A stretch of DNA of 64,000 nt from JALYXI01 sp963716685. Its GTDB lineage: Bacteria > Acidobacteriota > Terriglobia > Bryobacterales > Bryobacteraceae. Location: contig CAVQTR010000003.1 in the NCBI GenBank assembly GCA_963716685.1, positions 1-64,000 of the forward strand. Direction: 5' to 3'. A model generated the notes under the pieces. The model was not told the origin of the DNA and did no database searches. It saw only the letters and a program-made list of their open reading frames with translations. The position numbers and the translations under genes were made by a program. Shown here piece by piece: positions 46,974 through 54,906 of this stretch. The first letter of the stretch is position 1; each line of letters starts with the position of its first letter.

Positions 46974-48008
46974 TCAGGCGCTCAATTGCCCGGGCGGAAT
47001 GGCAGCGGCCGCGAGCGGAATTTCCGCCGGCACATCCGACAGTTTCAACGTCATCTGGCGCCCGCTGGCTTCGTTATGGCGCTCGTAGGCTTTCACTATT
47101 CTCTGCACCAGGCTGTGGCGCACCACATCGCGCTCACTAAACTGCACAAAGCTGATGCCTTCCACGCCCACCAGGATCTCGGAAGCATCCAGCAGCCCGC
47201 TGCGTTTCCCCAGGGGCAGGTCGATCTGCGTAATGTCGCCGTTCACTACCATTTTCGAATTGAAGCCCTGACGAGTGAGCACCATCTTCATCTGCTCCGG
47301 GGTGCTGTTCTGCGCCTCGTCCAGAATGATGAAGCTGTCGTTCAGCGTGCGGCCGCGCATGAAAGCCAGCGGCGCTACTTCGATCACGTTTTTCTCCAGC
47401 AGCTTCTCTACCTTGTCCGCTTCCAGCATATCGTTGAGCGCGTCATACAGCGGCCGCAGATACGGGTCGATCTTCTCCTGCAGCGTGCCGGGAAGAAAGC
47501 CCAGACGCTCCCCCGCCTCTACCGCCGGCCGAGTCAGAATAATCCGGCTCACCCGTTTGCTCAGCAGCGCGGAAACCGCCATCGCCACCGCCAGGTAAGT
47601 CTTACCGGTACCAGCGGGTCCGATGCCAAACACCAGATCGTTTCGTTCGATCGCTTCCAGATACCGCCGCTGATTCACCGTCTTCGGCGCCAGAACCTTT
47701 TTGCCGAAACTCCGCTGCCGGCCGCTGTTCACCAGCGCGCGCAGCGTGACATCGGGATCTTCCGTTACGACCCGCAGGTAGTTGTGAAGATCGCCGTTGT
47801 TGAACACGGCTCCTTCCCGAATCAGCGTGACGTAATCCTGCAGAATGCGTTCGGCGCGCTGGACGTTGTCCGGCTCGCCTGTGATTTCAAGGGAGTTTTC
47901 GATCAGGTGGGTGCTGACATTCAGGCCTGTTTCGAGCAGGCGAATATTCTCATCGCGAGTCCCGTACAAACTCTCGATGCCGCGGGCGATCTGCACACTG
48001 GTTGTCAT
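46974..48008 (-). CDS. phoH: PhoH-family ATPase
   Basis: 344 residues. N-terminal KH-like part (HLIENSLEITGEPDNVQRAERIL), then a P-loop ATPase with Walker A GPAGTGKTYLA, the motif ILTRPAVEAGERLGFLPG, Walker B DSFIILDEAQNSTPEQMKM and GDITQIDLP. Probable RNA helicase linked with YbeY. A GGAGG lies 17 nt from the ATG, too far for a normal ribosome site, so the start or leader is unusual. Head of the eight-gene run down to mutS2. Confidence 0.94.
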   Translation of the reverse strand: MTTSVQIARGIESLYGTRDENIRLLETGLNVSTHLIENSLEITGEPDNVQRAERILQDYVTLIREGAVFNNGDLHNYLRVVTEDPDVTLRALVNSGRQRSFGKKVLAPKTVNQRRYLEAIERNDLVFGIGPAGTGKTYLAVAMAVSALLSKRVSRIILTRPAVEAGERLGFLPGTLQEKIDPYLRPLYDALNDMLEADKVEKLLEKNVIEVAPLAFMRGRTLNDSFIILDEAQNSTPEQMKMVLTRQGFNSKMVVNGDITQIDLPLGKRSGLLDASEILVGVEGISFVQFSERDVVRHSLVQRIVKAYERHNEASGRQMTLKLSDVPAEIPLAAAAIPPGQLSA

Positions 48009-48222
48009 TTAAGTTGGGTGTAAAACCTCCGGAACGAAAGATGAACGAATCATCAGGCCTGAGAGAGTGAGAAAACGTGGCTGGGGGAAGGGAAGAACTC
48101 AGGCCGCGATAATGCGGGGTGGCGGAAAACCATCCAGCCCGATTATATCAGAATGCCGATTTTGGCAACCCCCGGTCTGGCCGGGCCCGGCGGTACACTA
48201 CCCTCATGATTCACCCTCTTGC

Positions 48223-48528
48223 ATGGCCTTCGTCAAAGTAGCCCAGCTCCGGGAGGTTCCGGCCGATTCCGTTATTGAAGTGATGTGGAACGGCGAGCCC
48301 GTGGCGCTCTGTAACATCAAAGGCGAAATCCGCGCAATGGGCGGTACTTGTCCCCACCAGGGCGGCCCGCTCGGCCAGGGAATGGTCAACGGCGACAGCA
48401 TCACCTGTCCCTGGCACGCGTGGGACTTTGACTGCCGCACCGGCGAAAACGATTTCGACCCGTCCGCCAAAGTGGCGGTGTTTCCAGTCCGGATCGAAGG
48501 CGCCGATATCCTGATCGACCTTCCCTGA
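48223..48528 (+). CDS. Rieske-type [2Fe-2S] ferredoxin-like protein
   Basis: 101 residues from ATG 48223. The cluster ligands are complete: CPHQGG and CPWHAW. Small stand-alone Rieske proteins like this (NirD/NdmA-ferredoxin-like) pass electrons to oxygenases or reductases; no partner is adjacent. The open frame extends to 48067 but the extra part is low-quality and crosses the phoH leader. The stop overlaps the mutM start by 1 nt. Confidence 0.9.
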   Translation: MAFVKVAQLREVPADSVIEVMWNGEPVALCNIKGEIRAMGGTCPHQGGPLGQGMVNGDSITCPWHAWDFDCRTGENDFDPSAKVAVFPVRIEGADILIDLP

Positions 48529-49322
48529 TGCCGGAACTGCCGGAAGTGGAAACGGTGGTTCGCAGCCTGGCTCCGCAGGTGACCGGGACGCGCATACTCA
48601 ACGCGGAGTTCACGAAGAAACGGGTGTTCCCGGGCGACATGGCGGAAGCCGTTGCCCTGCTGCGCGGACGCCGGATACATAGCGTGACGCGCTACGGCAA
48701 GTTCATTGTCTTCGAACTGCGCCCCACGGGGTTTCTGATTGTCCACCTCGGTATGACCGGGAAGCTTTTGTGGAACGGGGAGCCGGCGAAACACACGCAT
48801 GCCGTTTTTACGCTGGATGCGGGGACGCTGCTCTACAACGACAGCCGCCAGTTCGGCCGCATCGAGTGCGCGGAAGAACTGCCGGCGCGTGTGCAAAAGC
48901 TGGGACCGGATGCGCTGGACGTGGGTGCGGAGGAGTTCTCAAGGCTGCTGCGCCTTCGCAAAGCGCGTGTGAAATCTGTGCTGCTGAACCAGGTGTTCGT
49001 GCGTGGGATGGGGAATATTTACGCGGACGAAGCGTTGTTTCGGGCGAGAATTCACCCGCTTGCGATCGCTTCGAAATTGCGTAAGGACCGAGCGCGCACG
49101 CTTTATGATGCGATGCGGGAGGTGCTGCAGGAAGCCATCGATCGCCGCGGCTCGTCGATCTCCGATTACGTTGACGCCGACGGCAATCGCGGCAGTTTTC
49201 AAACCCTTCACCGGGTTTACCGCCGCACCGGCGAACCGTGCCTCAACTGCGGATGGGCGATTCAGCGAACGCTCGTCGCGCAGCGCGGCACGCATTTCTG
49301 CCCGAAGTGCCAGAAGCATTAG
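48528..49322 (+). CDS. mutM: Formamidopyrimidine-DNA glycosylase
   Basis: 264 residues. Removes oxidised purines and cuts the strand by beta-delta elimination. N-terminal catalytic PELPEVETV (Pro after Met is the nucleophile), LRGRRIHSVTRYGKFI with Lys, VHLGMTGKLLW, NIYADEALFRARIHP helix-two-turn-helix, and the C-terminal zinc finger (CLNCG...CPKC). Normal length. TGATG overlap with the Rieske gene. It faces the catalase gene, which also counters oxidative damage. Confidence 0.97.
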   Translation: MPELPEVETVVRSLAPQVTGTRILNAEFTKKRVFPGDMAEAVALLRGRRIHSVTRYGKFIVFELRPTGFLIVHLGMTGKLLWNGEPAKHTHAVFTLDAGTLLYNDSRQFGRIECAEELPARVQKLGPDALDVGAEEFSRLLRLRKARVKSVLLNQVFVRGMGNIYADEALFRARIHPLAIASKLRKDRARTLYDAMREVLQEAIDRRGSSISDYVDADGNRGSFQTLHRVYRRTGEPCLNCGWAIQRTLVAQRGTHFCPKCQKH

Positions 49323-49346
49323 CTTCCGGCACTTCGGATTGCAAAG

Positions 49347-50135
49347 CTACTTCAGCACCGTTTCGGTGGACTTCGACTGGTGCCCGTTGCCCTCGCTGGT
49401 GGAGCGGGTACCCGCCTTTTCAGAGGTCATTTCCTGAAATGCCGGCGCATTGACGAATTCCCAGTCGCCGCCTTCATTCCATGGCCCGCGAACGTCCTTC
49501 TCGCCCTCGTCGCCGGTACCAGTGGAGTCATTGAAGTACTGATCCACAAGGCCCGAGGTCGGCGGAATCTGGCCAATCACAAACCGGCCTTTACCGAGAC
49601 TCTCCAGACCCGCGGTGAACGCTTTCATATGCGTGATCTCGCGCGTCATCAGGAATTGCAGCGCATCGATGCTGCCCTGGTCCTCGCAGAAATCAATCAG
49701 GCGCTCGTAAACGATCTTGGCGCGAGCTTCTGCCGCGATGTTGCTCCGCAGATCGACATCGATCTCGCCCGTGATCTTCAGATAGTCGGCCGTCCATGCG
49801 TTGCCCATGGAGTTGCGCAGGTCCACGCCGCCGCCTCCAGCGATGGCGATAAGCGGATCGGCTTCCGCCGCGTGACGATCGGTTTTCATCGGCTTCAGAT
49901 GCATGCGCGCGAGGGTTCCAACCACCTCCAGGTGACTCAGTTCCTCCGTCCCGATGTCCATCAGCAGGTCTTTGATTCCGGGATTGGTGCAGTTCAGGCC
50001 CTGAACGGAGTACTGCATCGCCGCGGCCAGCTCTCCGTTCGCCCCGCCAAATTGCTCGAGCAGCATGTTTCCGAATTTCGGGTCAGGCGTACCTACCCGA
50101 ACCGTATACATTAATTTTTTTAGATGATGATACAT
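49347..50135 (-). CDS. Manganese catalase
   Basis: 262 residues from ATG 50135 (GAGG 5-8 nt upstream, so this start is better than 50159). Dismutates hydrogen peroxide at a di-Mn centre. Ligand helices are intact: NGELAAAMQYSVQ, TEELSHLEVVGTLA, NIAAEARAKIVYERL, TREITHMKAF. The opening MYHHLKKLMYTVRVG matches the KatN-like group. C-terminal tail is polar. Convergent with mutM. Confidence 0.95.
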   Translation of the reverse strand: MYHHLKKLMYTVRVGTPDPKFGNMLLEQFGGANGELAAAMQYSVQGLNCTNPGIKDLLMDIGTEELSHLEVVGTLARMHLKPMKTDRHAAEADPLIAIAGGGGVDLRNSMGNAWTADYLKITGEIDVDLRSNIAAEARAKIVYERLIDFCEDQGSIDALQFLMTREITHMKAFTAGLESLGKGRFVIGQIPPTSGLVDQYFNDSTGTGDEGEKDVRGPWNEGGDWEFVNAPAFQEMTSEKAGTRSTSEGNGHQSKSTETVLK

Positions 50136-50182
50136 AGGACCTCGGCTGCTAAACAGCACATCCTAAGCCGATGTCAGAAAGA

Positions 50183-53100
50183 TTACTTAAAGCGTTTTTT
50201 GTACAGGAAATCGATTCCAAATGCGCTGTTCTCTTCGCGCAAAATCACCGCCGACCATTGCCGGCTGAAATCCCACTCCACGCGTACCAGCTGTGAACTG
50301 GTGCTGTTGGTGTTCACCACGTAATCGAACACAATATTAGGTGTAATCTGCTGCTCGAGTGAGACGCGCGCGCCGGGGCTGCCGGAAGAGGCACTGCTCC
50401 CTCCGCCGCCGAGGCCCGGAAGCAGCGGATCGATCTTTAGTCTGCTGACACCAAAGAATCGCTGGAGTCGCCCGGACACCGGATTGGCAATTGCCTGACC
50501 CACCAGCGCATTCGCTCCCATTTCCTGCCAGGATTGCGTCGTGGTGTCTGTCTGACGCGCCGCCAGCGTCGGGTCGGAAGGAGTCTTGCCGGTCGCCAGC
50601 AGGCCAACGATATCCGCAAACTGCAGCGGCGGATCAGAACTGTACGTCACGTTCAGCTTGGTCATGGGACCGGAGACCGTCAGCGTGACATCCACACCGC
50701 GCGCCTTGGTTTCCAAATCGATATCCAGGATGGGATCGATTTTGACAGGATTGAAGAACGAAATGGTTCCCTGGTTGATCACGTACTTGTTTCCCAGGAA
50801 TGTCAGATTCCCCTGATCGATGATGATGCGGCCCAGCAGCGCCGGGCTGCTTGCGGTGCCCCGCAGCCGCAGGTCCGCTTCTGTCTCCAGATCTTCCACC
50901 AAGCCGGTCTGGAACTCGATGTCCGGTGAAGTTTGGATGCGCACGTCAAACTGCATGCCCGCCAGAACGCCCGTGTCCGCCGATTGCGTGGGAGCGGGCT
51001 GCGCTGCTGAAAGAATCGAGCTCAGGTCCGAACGCGGGTTGTAGGCGAGCTTGTTAATCGTGACATTGCCCGCGAGCAGGCTTCGCTCGGAAGTTCCGGT
51101 GAGGCTGAGGCTTGCGTCGGATACTGAGCTCACGCCCTCCGGGTAACGCACGCGCACAGTGCTCGCCGTTACTTCCAGCCGGAATGCGAGGGTGGAGCTA
51201 AACGCCGCGAAGCCCGTTGCCTTAAGCTTCCCGCCGCCGGTTTCCGCCGTCAGGGTTTCAATGGTTGCGCGGCTGCCATCGAACAGGACGCGGCCGTTGG
51301 CGTTGTAGATCCCGTTCGGCAGTCCGGCGACAAACACGTTGCCGTTTTTCAGGTCCGCCCGGCCGGAAAACTGCGGCGCGTCGAGCGCGCCGGTGATGGT
51401 AGCATTCGCTTCGAGCGTGCCCGAGGAAGTGAGATCGGTATCGAACACCTGCGCGATGCTCAGATCCAGGCCGCCGTTCACGCGCAGGTTCAGGGCATTT
51501 TTTTCGGCAAGCCGCACCTGCCCGGCAAGCGAGAAATCGGTGTTGCGCGCCGTCACCGTGGCGCTTTGAATCCGCACCACCTGATTGGCCATCGTGATGC
51601 GAATCGGTTGTTTGTTGCGGATGGTGATGTCGCCTAGTTTGGCGGCGGCCGTGGGAATGGGGTCCGGCCGCACCTCCAGCTTCGGAATCTCGAGTTCGGC
51701 GGTCATCAGCGTCGGCTTCGCCGCCGGCCCGTCCACCTTCAGACTTCCCTCCAGCGAGCCGCCCACCGTGGTGTTCTGCCCGGCCTTCGGCGGCATTGCC
51801 AGCCGGGTCACCGTACCCAGATCCACCTGCGAGAAGTTCACCTGCGCGGTGGTTTGGTAATCGCCAGTCAGCTGCACCTTTCCATCGCCTCGGATGGAAG
51901 CCTGAGCGGCATTCGATTCCAGATGAGCCGTGAGTGTCTGGCCCTGCGTGACAGCAGTCAGGCTGGTGTTGCCGAGCGCGCGTCCATCCATCACCACGCC
52001 ATTTGCGGAGACATTCGCGTTCAGGCTTCCGATTTCCACTTTCGTGGTGGAAGGCTGCTTCGGCGTCGCCACCGTCTGTGACAGATGAACGTTGCCGCTG
52101 GCATTCAACTGGATATCGCCATCCATGCCAGGCCTGTACTTCTTCAGATTCTGAAACTGGCTGAGGCGCATGCGGTTGCTGGCTACCTGGAACTCCATCC
52201 TGCCGGTGAGAAAGTCGGACGCCGCGTGCTGGTAGGTGGCCTTTAAATCCACCTGTTTCGGCCCGGCCCGCAGCTGCAGCGTGCCCACCTGCGTTCCGCC
52301 ATTGACGTAATCCAGTTTGCCCGTCATTCGGTCGAACGGCTCTTCGTAGATGGATCCCTTCATGACGGTCAAGTTCGCGGTCGCCCGCGGGTCGCCCAAG
52401 GTTCCGCTGACCGTGGCGGTGGTCGTTAGCACGCCGGTTGCGGGAACGGCCTTTTGCCCCGCGAGGGCCAGCAGATCGGCAATCTGGGCGTTCTGCAGGG
52501 AAAGATTCGCGGTTACCGGGTCGCTGTTCTCCGGTTTCCAGTTATGCAGGCCCACGGAGCCGCTGAAGGATGCGCGCTGGTTTCGGTAGGTCACGCTGGC
52601 CCGTGAAACCGTAGCATTGTTGCTCTGTGCCGTGAAATCCGCGTCCGCAGCACTCACCACCTCACCTGCGTAAGCGAAGTTCCTGCCTGTCACATGGCCG
52701 GCCACGCGAGGTGAAGTGAGTTTGCCTGTTACCGTGCCGTCGAAAATCAGAGCGCCAGGTGCAGTGGCGGTGCGCTGCAGAGAGACCGGCAGGGTCTTAG
52801 GCGCATTCGGTCCGGAAGCCGCGATTGCCGGCATCAGATCGTCCAAGTTCCGCGTTTCCGCGTGGATCTTCAGTTCCTGCCCGAGCGTTCCCGAAGCCTC
52901 TAAACGCGTATTTGGCAGTGCCACGAATGATGGCGCCAGAGCCAGCACCTCGCGCGCGCCCTGATACTTTGCGTCAATCAATCCCTGTACAGGCACACCC
53001 CGCCCGGCGGGAGTCAGGGTCAGCCTCGTCGAAGCAGTCAGATGGTCGTTGCGCCGATCGGAAAGACGTCCGCTGACTTCAAACGGACCGCTGATGGAGG

Positions 53101-54265
53101 CGTCGTACGGCAGTTTCTGCTTCGTTTCGAGGCTCGCCAGCGTGGCGACATCAAAGTGCTCCATCCGGCCTTTCGCTTCGAAGGCATCGAACTCCCGCAA
53201 CTGCGCCTGGCCCGCAATCGTGCCGCCCAGCGCGGCGATCCGGAGACCGCTCAGACTAACTTTCTTTGGGTCGGCCTCCACTGCCGAATCGGCGCGGACG
53301 TTGCGCACACTGAGACCCGGCTGCGCGTAACTGATGTCCTTCGCATGCAGATTGCCCGTGACCAGATAGTTCGTCGCGCTTACGTAGTGCGCGTCGCCCG
53401 CCATTTGTACCGTGCCTGATTGTTTGGACTTCAGCTGGAGCGTGTTGCCCAGTTCCGCGACGGAAAGCGTGGCGTCGTACCGGGCCGTGATCACCGGGCT
53501 GGTGAAGCTGTCCATCGTCCCGGTCAATTCGACGTGCGAAGCCGGGGTTTCCATTTTGGCGCCCGTAAGATTCAACCGGTTCTTCTCGATCTCGGCGGCC
53601 AGAGTCACTTTCACCGGCAGGGGCCGATTCAGCCCGTAGCGCAACTCCAGAGGGTCGGCCGTGAAGGTGCCACGATAATCCGGCTTGCCTGCCTCGTACA
53701 CAAATTTTGATTGCAGATCCCGGGCGGTCGCGTCGTAAGAAGTCACCTTCGGCTCCTGACCCGCCGCATGTACCTCCGCGAAGCCGTTGTTCAGAGCGAA
53801 CTGCGCGATCTTCAAATCCAGAATGGTTTCCACGCCGGATTTACTGCTCTTGCTCGGCGTCTTCGGGTTCGGAATGTTGGTCGTGCCATCCGCCGCGATC
53901 AGCAGATCCACGCGGGGCTCGTCGATGCGCATCAGTGCGATGTCGAAATCTTCCTTCCACAGCGAGATGATCTTCAAACCGACCACCAGCGTCTTCACCT
54001 GCAGCAGCGGAGCTGCGGTTTTCGGTTCCGTTCCGTGGATCACCACGTTGTCCAGTTCCGCCGTCAGCGTGTGCCAGTCGAACTTGAATTTGCCAATCTC
54101 GACGCGGCCGCCGGTTGCGTCTTCCATTGCCGCGATGATTTTGACGCGCGCCTTCTCCCGCAGCCACTGGCTTTGCGCGACGAATACACCGGTGACGCCG
54201 ACCACTATCAGCAGCAGCAGAATCGCACCAATCACCCAAAGCGTGATTTTGACCGGCCGCTTCAT
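50183..54265 (-). CDS. tamB: TamB-like translocation and assembly module protein
   Basis: 1360 residues from ATG 54265. One N-terminal membrane anchor (ITLWVIGAILLLLIVVGVTGVFV), then a long series of beta-strand repeats of the AsmA/TamB kind (VEIGKFKFDWHTLTAELDNVVIHG and many more), and the conserved C-terminal DUF490 domain (VTYSSDPPLQFADIVGLLATGKTPSDPT, LEQQITPNIVFDYVV, WSAVILREENSAFGIDFLYKKRF). Forms a periplasmic beta-taco groove that carries phospholipid or helps porin insertion. Overlaps the SurA-like gene by 4 nt. The longer frame to 54532 is rejected. Confidence 0.93.
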   Translation of the reverse strand: MKRPVKITLWVIGAILLLLIVVGVTGVFVAQSQWLREKARVKIIAAMEDATGGRVEIGKFKFDWHTLTAELDNVVIHGTEPKTAAPLLQVKTLVVGLKIISLWKEDFDIALMRIDEPRVDLLIAADGTTNIPNPKTPSKSSKSGVETILDLKIAQFALNNGFAEVHAAGQEPKVTSYDATARDLQSKFVYEAGKPDYRGTFTADPLELRYGLNRPLPVKVTLAAEIEKNRLNLTGAKMETPASHVELTGTMDSFTSPVITARYDATLSVAELGNTLQLKSKQSGTVQMAGDAHYVSATNYLVTGNLHAKDISYAQPGLSVRNVRADSAVEADPKKVSLSGLRIAALGGTIAGQAQLREFDAFEAKGRMEHFDVATLASLETKQKLPYDASISGPFEVSGRLSDRRNDHLTASTRLTLTPAGRGVPVQGLIDAKYQGAREVLALAPSFVALPNTRLEASGTLGQELKIHAETRNLDDLMPAIAASGPNAPKTLPVSLQRTATAPGALIFDGTVTGKLTSPRVAGHVTGRNFAYAGEVVSAADADFTAQSNNATVSRASVTYRNQRASFSGSVGLHNWKPENSDPVTANLSLQNAQIADLLALAGQKAVPATGVLTTTATVSGTLGDPRATANLTVMKGSIYEEPFDRMTGKLDYVNGGTQVGTLQLRAGPKQVDLKATYQHAASDFLTGRMEFQVASNRMRLSQFQNLKKYRPGMDGDIQLNASGNVHLSQTVATPKQPSTTKVEIGSLNANVSANGVVMDGRALGNTSLTAVTQGQTLTAHLESNAAQASIRGDGKVQLTGDYQTTAQVNFSQVDLGTVTRLAMPPKAGQNTTVGGSLEGSLKVDGPAAKPTLMTAELEIPKLEVRPDPIPTAAAKLGDITIRNKQPIRITMANQVVRIQSATVTARNTDFSLAGQVRLAEKNALNLRVNGGLDLSIAQVFDTDLTSSGTLEANATITGALDAPQFSGRADLKNGNVFVAGLPNGIYNANGRVLFDGSRATIETLTAETGGGKLKATGFAAFSSTLAFRLEVTASTVRVRYPEGVSSVSDASLSLTGTSERSLLAGNVTINKLAYNPRSDLSSILSAAQPAPTQSADTGVLAGMQFDVRIQTSPDIEFQTGLVEDLETEADLRLRGTASSPALLGRIIIDQGNLTFLGNKYVINQGTISFFNPVKIDPILDIDLETKARGVDVTLTVSGPMTKLNVTYSSDPPLQFADIVGLLATGKTPSDPTLAARQTDTTTQSWQEMGANALVGQAIANPVSGRLQRFFGVSRLKIDPLLPGLGGGGSSASSGSPGARVSLEQQITPNIVFDYVVNTNSTSSQLVRVEWDFSRQWSAVILREENSAFGIDFLYKKRFK

Positions 54266-54906
54266 TTTTTGGCTGCCTCGAACGCAGCGGGATGAAAGTC
54301 GATATGCGCGCGGGATTTCGCGTCTTTCAACCATTCGTCCAGTTGTTTGTCGGCGCGCTCGGCCGTCAGTGTCTGTTCGATTTGAGAACGCACGTCTGAC
54401 AGGCTGGTCTTTTGCCCGGGCTTCGTGGCCGGCAAAATCTTGTTCTGATAGTAGTCCTGCACGTCTTTTCTCGTTACCTGCACTGCCGGGCGGAAGCGCA
54501 GATCGATGAAGTTTGAGAGCGTCAAGCCCCACAGCAGGTGCTCGCGCAGCTGATCGGCGGTGATCCCCGCCTTCTTCAGCGCGGCCGCAAATTCGCCCTG
54601 ACTGCGGGCCCTCGTCTTTTCCAGTTTGTCCATCATGGCGCCGGCTTCCTGCGACGACGCCGGGGGGTAGCGCCCCATCTCGATCTCCCGGTAAATCAGT
54701 TTCTGCTCGATGAGCCGATCAGCCGCTTCGCGTTTTGACTTCTCGCTGAAGTTCGGCGGCTCCTGATTCAGAAAAGCATCCATGCGGATCTCGTTGGCGA
54801 TCTCGGTTTCCGTAATCACCTGAGTCCCGACCGTCACGGCCACGCGGTCGAGCAGTTCCGCATTGGCGGCGGCGGCGAGCAACAGCAAAAGTGTGGCGCG
54901 CAGCAT
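54262..54906 (-). CDS. SurA-N-like periplasmic chaperone without PPIase domain
   Basis: 214 residues from ATG 54906 (signal peptide MLRATLLLLLAAAANA). The helical SurA_N/trigger-factor-like region is plain: LLDRVAVTVGTQVITETEIANEIR, EAADRLIEQKLIYREIE, VTRKDVQDYYQNKI. No parvulin domain follows, so it is a chaperone-only form. Between BamA-like and TamB genes: start overlaps the BamA stop by 1 nt and its stop overlaps tamB by 4 nt. Confidence 0.88.
   Translation of the reverse strand: MLRATLLLLLAAAANAELLDRVAVTVGTQVITETEIANEIRMDAFLNQEPPNFSEKSKREAADRLIEQKLIYREIEMGRYPPASSQEAGAMMDKLEKTRARSQGEFAAALKKAGITADQLREHLLWGLTLSNFIDLRFRPAVQVTRKDVQDYYQNKILPATKPGQKTSLSDVRSQIEQTLTAERADKQLDEWLKDAKSRAHIDFHPAAFEAAKK

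Noticed and set aside
48162..48199. TTGGCA and TACACT as a promoter for the Rieske gene
   Set aside because: The spacer is 26 nt, far beyond the usual 16-18.
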